DNA of 22,446 bases from JBGOUV01 sp041477815. Its GTDB lineage: Bacteria; Acidobacteriota; Terriglobia; Bryobacterales; JACQDG01. Positions 7,791 through 13,884 of the stretch are shown one piece after another (the stretch's first letter is position 1; each line of letters opens with the position of its first letter). The notes below the pieces were generated by a model. It was given only the letters and a program-made list of their open reading frames with translations, was not told where the DNA came from and made no database searches. A program made the translations under genes and the position numbers. Location: NCBI GenBank assembly GCA_041477815.1, contig JBGOUV010000058.1, positions 1-22,446 of the forward strand. Direction: 5' to 3'.

Positions 7791-8620
7791 TGGATTTCGT
7801 CTTTCAGCGATCGTACCGGGGCCCGCTCCAGGCCGTCATTCTGGATTGGGCGGGCACCACTCTGGACTACGGATGCTTCGCCCCCGCCGTCGTGTTCCGC
7901 GCCGTCTACCAGCGCCAGGCCGTGGAGATCACCATCGAAGAGGCCCGCGAGCCGATGGGCGCGCATAAGAAGGTCCACCTTCGGCAGATCTCCCAAATGG
8001 AAACGGTGGCCGGCCGCTGGAAGCAGGTCCACGGCCGCCCGCCTTCCGAACAGGACGTCGAAGCCATGTTCGCCGACTTCGTCCCCCTCCAGCTCGCCTG
8101 CCTGGCCCAATATGCTCAACTGATACCCGGCACGGTGTCAGCGGTCGCCGCGTTCCGCCGCCGCGGCCTGAAGATCGGTTCCACCACCGGCTACACCGAG
8201 GACATGATGAAGATCCTCCAGCAGGAGGCCTGCCGGCAAGGCTACGTCCCCGATTCGAGCGTTTGCGCCACCCAGGTCCCCGCCGGCCGTCCCCACCCCT
8301 GGATGTGCCTCCAAAACGCCATGAACCTACAGGTCTACCCTATGGAAGCCTTCGTCAAGATCGGCGACACCCTCCCCGACATCGCCGAAGGCCTCAACGC
8401 CGGCATGTGGACCATAGGCCTGGCCAAAACCGGCAACGAGCTGGGACTAACGGAGGAGCAAATCGCCGCCCTCCCCCCCGAGGTCCTCCAGTCCCGTCTG
8501 CATCGCGCCTACCAGCGCCTGCACCAGTCCGGCGCCCACTATGTAGTGGACGGCATCTCCGACGTCCTCCCGTGCCTCGACGAAATCAGCGCCCGCCTGA
8601 CCCGAGGCGAACACCCTTGA
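7790..8620 (+). CDS. phnX: Phosphonoacetaldehyde hydrolase
   Basis: PhnX cleaves the C-P bond of phosphonoacetaldehyde to acetaldehyde and phosphate in the cytoplasm; it is a HAD-superfamily enzyme. The 276-residue protein starts at the ATG that overlaps the transporter stop (TAATG), with AGGAG just upstream. The nucleophile motif is DWAGTTLDYG (Asp19), which carries the Gly-Thr expected for PhnX. The cap domain has REPMGAHKK, where Lys60 is the Schiff-base lysine (equivalent to Lys53 of the Bacillus cereus enzyme). TTGYT, PAGRPHPWM and KIGDTLPDIAEGLNAGMW are characteristic downstream motifs. All catalytic elements are intact and the length is normal. The PbfA-like PLP enzyme lies 42 bp downstream. 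A longer open frame extends far upstream of 7790, but it reads through the transporter gene in the wrong frame. Confidence 0.97.
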   Translation: MDFVFQRSYRGPLQAVILDWAGTTLDYGCFAPAVVFRAVYQRQAVEITIEEAREPMGAHKKVHLRQISQMETVAGRWKQVHGRPPSEQDVEAMFADFVPLQLACLAQYAQLIPGTVSAVAAFRRRGLKIGSTTGYTEDMMKILQQEACRQGYVPDSSVCATQVPAGRPHPWMCLQNAMNLQVYPMEAFVKIGDTLPDIAEGLNAGMWTIGLAKTGNELGLTEEQIAALPPEVLQSRLHRAYQRLHQSGAHYVVDGISDVLPCLDEISARLTRGEHP

Positions 8621-8640
8621 ACCGCGACCGTGAGGGAGCC
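8621..8640 (+). repeat. Short dispersed-repeat-like motif after the phnX stop
   Basis: The 12-mer GACCGTGAGGGA occurs here (8626-8637) and again at 11790-11801, in both cases directly after a stop codon. Here it is framed as CCGCGACCGTGAGGGAGCCG. I recall this core as common in acidobacterial intergenic DNA; that recollection is not checked. Confidence 0.45.
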
Positions 8641-8662
8641 GATCCCCGAACGAGAGGAAACC

Positions 8663-9994
8663 ATGCCCAAACCCGACCCCACCGAAGGCGACCTGAACCA
8701 ATCCCCCCACCGCGCCAACTGGATCGCGCAGCACCTCGACCCCGAAACCCAGCACTGGCTGGACGAAGACGCCAGGTTCTTCCTGCACCAAGCCCTCTCC
8801 ACCCCCTGCCTGAACGTCCTGGCGCGTTCGGAAGGCATCTACCTCCAGGACCTCCAGGGCAACCGCTACATGGACTTCCACGGCAACAATGTGCATCAAG
8901 TAGGCTTCAGTAATCCCCGTGTAATAGCCGCCATCCAGCGCCAACTCGAGACCCTCACCTTCTCCCCCCGCCGCTACACCAACCTCCCCGCCATCCAACT
9001 CGCCAAGAAGCTGTCGACCCTCGCCCCCGGCAATCTCAACAAGGTGCTTTTCGCCCCCGGCGGCGCCTCCGCCATCGGCATGGCCCTGAAGCTGGCGCGC
9101 GCCGCCACCGGCCGCCACAAGACCATCTCCATGTGGGATTCCTTCCACGGCGCTTCCCTGGACGCCATCTCCATCGGCGGCGAAGCGATGTTCCGCCGCA
9201 ACATCGGCCCCCTCCTGCCCGGCGCCGAGCACGTCCCGCCCCCCGACCCCTACCGCTGCCTTTGGGACTGCGGCGGCCAGTGCCATCTGAAATGCGCCAA
9301 CTACATCGAGTACGTACTGGAGAAGGAGGGCGATGTTGCCGCCGTAATCGCCGAGACCGTCCGCAGCACTTCGCTAATTCCCCCGCCCGACTACTGGAAA
9401 ACCGTCCGCGCCGCCTGTGACAAACATGGCGCGCTCCTCATTCTCGACGAAATCCCCCACGCCCTCGGCCGCACCGGCAAGATGTTCACCTGCGAGCACT
9501 TCGGCATAGTCCCTGACATGCTGGTCATCGGCAAGGGCCTGGGCGGCGGCATCTTCCCCCTGGCCGCCCTGATCGCCCGCGACGACCTGGACGTGATGCC
9601 CCACCAGGCCCTCGGCCACTACACCCACGAAAAGAACCCGGTAGCCTGCGCTGCCGCTTTGGCCGCCATAGAATACATCGAAGAAGAGCACCTCCTGGAG
9701 AACGCCCGCCAACTAGGCGACCACGCCCTCCACCGCGCCCAGGAAATGATGACCCGCCATCCCCTCATCGGCGAAGTCCGCGGCCTGGGACTCCTGATAG
9801 GCATCGAGCTGGTCCAGGACCGCCAAACCAAGGAGCGCGCCTCCGACCAGGCCGAACAGGTCATGTACTCGGCCCTCAGCAAAGGCCTCAGCTTCAAGGT
9901 AACCATGGGAAACATCCTCACCCTAACCCCGCCCCTGACCATCACCAAACCGGAACTGGACCACGCCCTGGACATAGTGGAAGCGTGCCTCTGA
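8663..9994 (+). CDS. pbfA: PbfA-like (R)-1-hydroxy-2-aminoethylphosphonate ammonia-lyase (class III aminotransferase fold)
   Basis: A 443-residue PLP enzyme of the class III aminotransferase fold. Its position directly after phnX, with no other candidate for making phosphonoacetaldehyde, points to PbfA, which converts (R)-1-hydroxy-2-aminoethylphosphonate to phosphonoacetaldehyde and ammonia. Visible features are MDFHGNNVHQVGF near residues 71-83, APGGASAIGMALKLAR (the usual SGSEA loop with Glu replaced), LILDEIPHALGRTG (Asp262, the PLP pyridine contact) and VIGKGLGGG (Lys291, the PLP lysine). A regular CX3CX3CX3C set lies at 199-211. The ATG at 8663 follows AGAGGAAA; a GTG at 8630 is in frame but lies inside the repeat-like motif. 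A class III aminoethylphosphonate transaminase replacing PhnW is the main alternative. PLP enzyme: certain; exact reaction: probable. Confidence 0.82.
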   Translation: MPKPDPTEGDLNQSPHRANWIAQHLDPETQHWLDEDARFFLHQALSTPCLNVLARSEGIYLQDLQGNRYMDFHGNNVHQVGFSNPRVIAAIQRQLETLTFSPRRYTNLPAIQLAKKLSTLAPGNLNKVLFAPGGASAIGMALKLARAATGRHKTISMWDSFHGASLDAISIGGEAMFRRNIGPLLPGAEHVPPPDPYRCLWDCGGQCHLKCANYIEYVLEKEGDVAAVIAETVRSTSLIPPPDYWKTVRAACDKHGALLILDEIPHALGRTGKMFTCEHFGIVPDMLVIGKGLGGGIFPLAALIARDDLDVMPHQALGHYTHEKNPVACAAALAAIEYIEEEHLLENARQLGDHALHRAQEMMTRHPLIGEVRGLGLLIGIELVQDRQTKERASDQAEQVMYSALSKGLSFKVTMGNILTLTPPLTITKPELDHALDIVEACL

Positions 9995-10013
9995 TCCGCG
10001 CTACCATCGTTCT

Positions 10014-10640
10014 ATGCCCGAATTCGACTCTCCCGGGCCGGACGAGCTTGCTGCCGACCAAGCCTGGTGGCAAATCTACCAAGACTCCTTCCCGCCCACC
10101 GAACGCGAGCCCGCCGAGGTCATCCTCGACAGCCTCCGCCGCAACGTCGGCCTAGCCCTCCGCGCCCGCCTCCAGGACGCCACCATCGGCCTGGCCACCA
10201 CGCATCTGCTCCTTCGTCCGCCAGCCGTTTTTCTGGTCTATCTCGCCATCGACCGCGCCCACCGCGACTGCGGTCTAGGCAGCGCCCTGTTCGACCACGC
10301 CTGGCGCGCCTCCGCCGCCCGCCTCCGCGACCGCCGTCTCGATCCCCTGGGAATGATCTGGGAAGTGGATCCCCCCTCCGATCCCCGCGCCCCCGACGCG
10401 GCTGCCCGAGCCCGCCGCGTCGCCTTCTTTCAGCGTTGCGGCGCTTCGCTTCTCCCCCAACCCTACCTCCAGCCGCCCGTGGATGGCATTGCACCCGTCC
10501 CCATGCAGTTGATGTATCTCCCCAGTCCTGAAAAAATCGATGCCCTGATCCACTCGATCTATTTCGAGAAGTACGCCGCGGCGAACCACCTCCCGGAGGA
10601 TATCCTGCACCACCTGCTGCGCGCCAAAGGAGGTCTATGA
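10014..10640 (+). CDS. GNAT-family N-acetyltransferase
   Basis: A 208-residue protein with a GNAT core. VFLVYLAIDRAHRDCGLGSALFDHAW (about residues 72-97, given here in two overlapping pieces by motif) has the beta-4 strand followed by the acetyl-CoA pyrophosphate loop R-D-C-G-L-G-S; an N-terminal DSFPPTEREP segment is typical of one acidobacterial GNAT type. The C-terminal VAFFQRCGASLL is the usual F-Y/F-x-x-x-G-F-like element. The substrate is not deducible. It lies 19 bp after the PbfA-like gene, so an aminophosphonate substrate (compare PhnO, a smaller GNAT) is conceivable but unproven. No Shine-Dalgarno is visible at the ATG. Its stop overlaps the next gene by ATGA, and an AGGAGG (10628-10633) within its 3' end serves that gene. 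Confidence 0.82.
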   Translation: MPEFDSPGPDELAADQAWWQIYQDSFPPTEREPAEVILDSLRRNVGLALRARLQDATIGLATTHLLLRPPAVFLVYLAIDRAHRDCGLGSALFDHAWRASAARLRDRRLDPLGMIWEVDPPSDPRAPDAAARARRVAFFQRCGASLLPQPYLQPPVDGIAPVPMQLMYLPSPEKIDALIHSIYFEKYAAANHLPEDILHHLLRAKGGL

Positions 10641-11791
10641 CCTATCTGCTGTGGTTCCTCCTGTCCGTACTGACCGCCACGCCGGCCGCTATGTATCTGG
10701 TCTACTATTACCGCCGCCTGGGCACCCGCCGCGAACTCCTGAAACAAACCTTACTCAGCCTGGAGCTGGAGGAAGCGTACGTGCAAACACGGCACGGTGA
10801 GCGCTATGGGAAATGGAAGGCGTGCCAGGATCATCAGCAGCGCCTCGACATCTTCACCGGGTACTTTGACTCCGACTTCCGCACCGGCTTCAGCCACAAA
10901 GACTACCTTTGGCCCGTCACCCTCGTTACCATCCTCAGCGGCGTTGGCTGGTTCTTGACCTTCAGCCGCGCCTACGCTTCCTTCACCGCCGTTTCCGGCG
11001 CCAAGAGTTTTCTACCCGATTTCTTCGCCTACGGTTTTGTGGGCGCCTGGTTGGCCGGCCTGTTGACCCTCTTCGACGAATTCCGCAAGCTCAACCTCGA
11101 TCCCGCCATCTATTACTCGGTCTCCTACCGCCTCCTGTTTTCGAGCACGGCCGCCTACCTCACCGGCAAACCGCTGCCGTCCGGCTTCACCCCGCTGCTC
11201 GCCTTCGGCATCGGACTGTTTCCGATTGAGAATACCTGGCGGTTCATCACCGACAAGACGGCGCAGTGGCTCGGAGCGGCCCAACCCGAGCCTCAGACCG
11301 GCCTCGAGCTGGCCAATATCCAGGGTCTGGAGGATAAGCCGAACCGCCAGAAGCTGCTCGACATCGGTATTTCCACCGTGCAAGGTCTCGCCACTTCCGA
11401 TCCGCTCCAGCTCTTCCTCCAGACCACCTTCCCGCTGCGCACCGTGGTGGATATGGTCGACAAGGCCATCCTCTACCTCTATATCGGCGATACCGTCAAG
11501 GAGCTCCGCCAGCGCGGCATCAACGGCGTGATCGAGCTGGTCGCCCTGGCCCGCCTGGCCGAGAAGAAACCCGCCTACGCCGCCGCCGGTACTGCCCCGC
11601 TCAGCCCCTTCTACCAGAACGTCAACATCGACGCTCTGATCGCCGGCGTGGCCGCGGTCATGAAGCAGACTCCCGATCAGCTCCAGGCGTTCCTCTACAA
11701 TCTCGACTGCGATCCCCTGGTCCGTTTCATCTACGACATTTGGGGCCGCTACCTAAACACCGACACCACGACCGTCACCACCACGCCGTGA
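10637..11791 (+). CDS. Unrecognised multi-pass membrane protein with helix-hairpin-helix-like C-terminal region
   Basis: I do not recognise this 384-residue protein. Hydrophobic segments are at about 3-24, 91-110, 129-147, 158-175 and 184-197, separated by a charged helical stretch (residues 30-85) rich in E, K, Q and R. From about 225 to 310 the protein is soluble, with a pattern like a DNA/protein-binding helix-hairpin-helix or DUF4332-type repeat (NIQGLEDKPNRQKLLDIGI, then TVQGLATSDPLQLF, then GDTVKELRQRGINGVIELVAL). The tail carries a further helical unit (NIDALIAGVAAVMKQTPDQL) and ends in Thr-rich TDTTTVTTTP. It is coupled to the GNAT gene (ATGA overlap, AGGAGG 3 nt upstream). Length and codon use look like a real gene. 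Function unknown. Confidence 0.85.
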   Translation: MTYLLWFLLSVLTATPAAMYLVYYYRRLGTRRELLKQTLLSLELEEAYVQTRHGERYGKWKACQDHQQRLDIFTGYFDSDFRTGFSHKDYLWPVTLVTILSGVGWFLTFSRAYASFTAVSGAKSFLPDFFAYGFVGAWLAGLLTLFDEFRKLNLDPAIYYSVSYRLLFSSTAAYLTGKPLPSGFTPLLAFGIGLFPIENTWRFITDKTAQWLGAAQPEPQTGLELANIQGLEDKPNRQKLLDIGISTVQGLATSDPLQLFLQTTFPLRTVVDMVDKAILYLYIGDTVKELRQRGINGVIELVALARLAEKKPAYAAAGTAPLSPFYQNVNIDALIAGVAAVMKQTPDQLQAFLYNLDCDPLVRFIYDIWGRYLNTDTTTVTTTP

Positions 11792-11801
11792 CCGTGAGGG
11801 A
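11790..11801 (+). repeat. Second copy of the 12-mer GACCGTGAGGGA
   Basis: Identical to 8626-8637 and again placed at a stop codon, here sharing bases with the TGA of the membrane-protein gene. Two copies in one 22-kb window, both at gene ends, suggest a dispersed element rather than chance, but the sample is small. Confidence 0.4.
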
Positions 11802-11839
11802 TTTCCACTTGGCGCCGGCAGGGCCACTACGATGGATGC

Positions 11840-11942
11840 AAGTGTGGGGTGGCCCCCCCGGGCCGCAGCCGGCCCCCATCCGGAACTCGGCAGGCCGGGC
11901 CGGGGGGGCCCAGGGGGGCCGCCCGGGGGCCGCCCCACACTT
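11840..11942. repeat. 103-bp very GC-rich imperfect palindrome between convergent genes (REP-like or terminator)
   Basis: The left arm (11840-11863) starts AAGTGTGGGGTGGCCCCC and the right arm (11921-11942) ends with the complement, GGCCGCCCCACACTT; about 20 of 22 positions pair. Between them lie further G7 and C-rich tracts (11901-11920 against 11851-11875) able to pair internally, so a long hairpin or cruciform is likely on either strand. It sits in the 180-bp spacer between two convergent genes, where it could act as a bidirectional terminator, although no T-tract follows. It has no coding content that I can support. Confidence 0.7.
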
Positions 11943-11971
11943 ACAGGGGAACGGTTGCCGACGTGGGCAAT

Positions 11972-12322
11972 TCAGTTCATCTTCAACGCAGCGACCTTCA
12001 TGCTGTCCCCACTAACCTCCCCGCTAACCGTAACCTGCAAGTCCGTCTTCTTCGCTGTCCCCTTCAACGCCGCCGCCGCCCGCTTGTTGCCGCCCGCATC
12101 GAAGGCGACAAATTCGTTGTCCGCGGTCAGCACCCCGTACCCAGTCTTGGCGCAGTCGTCCATCTGGGCGCACCCCACGTCGTGACCCTTGGCGGCGGCA
12201 TAGCCCTTCTTGACGTAGTCCGCCGAACAAGCTTTATCCACCAAATACCCAGTGAGCGTCTTCTGCTCCGCCAGGCAAGTCCCCACCGCGAACAGCATTA
12301 CCAGCATCCCTGCTTTGCGCAT
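11972..12322 (-). CDS. Small exported protein with paired cysteines, function unknown
   Basis: A 116-residue secreted protein of a type I have seen often in Acidobacteria, without a known role. A signal peptide (MRKAGMLVMLFAVGTCLA) precedes TLTGYLVDKACS, then HDVGCAQMDDCAKTGYGVLT and a beta-rich tail ending VSGEVSGDSMKVAALKMN. The pattern TGxxxDxxC...C...C..xGxGxxL is the conserved signature of these proteins. I chose the ATG at 12322, with GGAG 8 nt upstream; the ATG at 12328, six bases earlier, overlaps the carbamoyltransferase stop (ATGA) but is too close to the GGAG. It is the last gene of a four-gene minus-strand operon. Confidence 0.82.
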   Translation of the reverse strand: MRKAGMLVMLFAVGTCLAEQKTLTGYLVDKACSADYVKKGYAAAKGHDVGCAQMDDCAKTGYGVLTADNEFVAFDAGGNKRAAAALKGTAKKTDLQVTVSGEVSGDSMKVAALKMN

Positions 12323-12324
12323 CG

Positions 12325-13884
12325 TCATTTCTCCATAAAGAAGTTGCCCACGAACATCGCATCGATGCCCGAGGAAAAGAAACTGCGAACGGCGTCCCGA
12401 GGATCGCACACCAGCGGCTCGCCGAACAGGTTGAACGACGTGTTGTAGAGCACCGGAAGACCGTTCTGCCGCCCCGCCGCCTGCAATAGCTCCCAGTACA
12501 GCGGGTTGTCTTCCCGGTGGACCACGTGGACCCGCACCCAGTCGCCGCCCAGCAGCGCCGCCTCGAACCGCTCCCGGTAGGCCGGCCGCACCCGGCTCAC
12601 CGTGGCCAGGAAGCGCGCGTTCTCGCCGCACTCGAAAAACTCCCCGGCCGCCTCGGCCGGAACCGACGCCGCAAATTTCCGGAACGGCTCCCGGTGCTTG
12701 ATATAGACGTTGAGGTTCTCGGTCGAATAAGGATTCATCGGCGAGGCCAGGATGCTGCGGTTGCCCAGCGCCCGCGGCCCAAACTCCATGCGGCCCTGGA
12801 ACCAGGCCACGATCTGGCCCTCGGCGAGCTTGGCCACGGCGGTCTCGATCAGCTCGCCCGTAGTCAGCAGATACCGAAAGCGCAGCTTACAGTTCTCCAC
12901 GACCTTCTTGATCTCCTCGCGGTCGTAGGCCGGACCGTAGCAGAGGTTGCCGAGCGCCACCCGCTGGTCGCACCCGGCCACCCGATGCCACCCCCACAGC
13001 ACGGCCCCCAGCGCGGTGCCGGCGTTGCCCGCCGCCGGCTGCACGAACACCCGGCGGTACTGCCCGGATCCCTCCAACGCCGCCACTACCAGCGCATTCA
13101 GCCCAATGCCGCCGGCCACGCACAGGTTATCGCCTTTCCCCGCCATCTCGAGTACGATCTGCTCCACGGCGCGCTGCACGCTGGCAGCCACGTTCAGGCG
13201 CTTCTCGCCGGTGAGGGCCGCCGGGCCGTCCACTCCCAGCCCGCCATAAAACTTTTCGCTGAAGCCTCCGGCCGTGTTACGGTTGGCGTCGAAGAAGCTG
13301 CGGTCAAAGTTAGGCCAGCCCTTCCCGCCCATCACCTCCCGAAAGAAAGCGGCGTAAACCGGCTCGCCGGCGGCGGAGAGCCACTGCACCTTGTGTTCCT
13401 CCGACCGCGCGCGGAACCCCAGCAGCTCGGTGATGCGCCCGTAGAACTCGGCGGGAGAGTCCGGCGTGTACAGTTCCTCTTCCAGGCGCAGGTCGTTGCC
13501 TTCGGCGTGCCACCGCGCCCCGCAGCGCAGATCGCCGGTGCGGTCCAGCGTGAGGACCGTGGCCTGGTCGAAGTCGGAAAAGAAATAAGCGCTGGCCGCG
13601 TGCGCCAGGTGGTGGTCCAGCACCCGGAGGCGGCCCTTGGGAAACAGCGCTTTGACTTCCAGGTGCAGGTGTCCAACGCCCAGCGGGCGGGCCAGGACGA
13701 TGCAATCGACCTCCTCGGCCGTCGCCCCGGCCATATCCAGACAGGCCCGCACCGCTTCCAGCGGCAGCGCCCCCGGACGCCGATGCCGCAGCTTGTCCTG
13801 CTCCACCGCCGCCACCAGCTTGCCGTCGCGCAACACCGCCGCCGCCGCGTCGCGCAGGAGCCCTCCCATACCTACAATCAGCAT
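12325..13884 (-). CDS. NodU/CmcH/TobZ-family carbamoyltransferase
   Basis: A 519-residue O-carbamoyltransferase-type protein. Such enzymes use carbamoyl phosphate and ATP to make a carbamoyl-adenylate, which is transferred to a hydroxyl. The N-terminal Kae1-like half has the metal-binding HHLAHAASAYFF (His91/His95 spacing HX3H), LTLDRTGD (Asp114) and AGGIGLNALV. The C-terminal part has MEFGPRALGNRSILASP, a conserved block of the family, and NTSFNLFGEPLVCDPRDAV. I start it at the ATG at 13884 (MLIVGMGG), which overlaps the end of gltX by 7 nt; the open frame continues upstream only as antisense-free readthrough of gltX. Its position where many members have Asp (GDxG) reads GNAG here. The acceptor substrate is unknown: no nodulation or antibiotic genes are nearby. 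Confidence 0.9.
   Translation of the reverse strand: MLIVGMGGLLRDAAAAVLRDGKLVAAVEQDKLRHRRPGALPLEAVRACLDMAGATAEEVDCIVLARPLGVGHLHLEVKALFPKGRLRVLDHHLAHAASAYFFSDFDQATVLTLDRTGDLRCGARWHAEGNDLRLEEELYTPDSPAEFYGRITELLGFRARSEEHKVQWLSAAGEPVYAAFFREVMGGKGWPNFDRSFFDANRNTAGGFSEKFYGGLGVDGPAALTGEKRLNVAASVQRAVEQIVLEMAGKGDNLCVAGGIGLNALVVAALEGSGQYRRVFVQPAAGNAGTALGAVLWGWHRVAGCDQRVALGNLCYGPAYDREEIKKVVENCKLRFRYLLTTGELIETAVAKLAEGQIVAWFQGRMEFGPRALGNRSILASPMNPYSTENLNVYIKHREPFRKFAASVPAEAAGEFFECGENARFLATVSRVRPAYRERFEAALLGGDWVRVHVVHREDNPLYWELLQAAGRQNGLPVLYNTSFNLFGEPLVCDPRDAVRSFFSSGIDAMFVGNFFMEK

Noticed and set aside
6065..8620. A single 851-residue open frame covering the phosphodiesterase antisense, the transporter and phnX
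   Set aside because: Only the part from 7790 has protein family content; the rest is Arg/Pro-rich readthrough of two real genes in the wrong frame.
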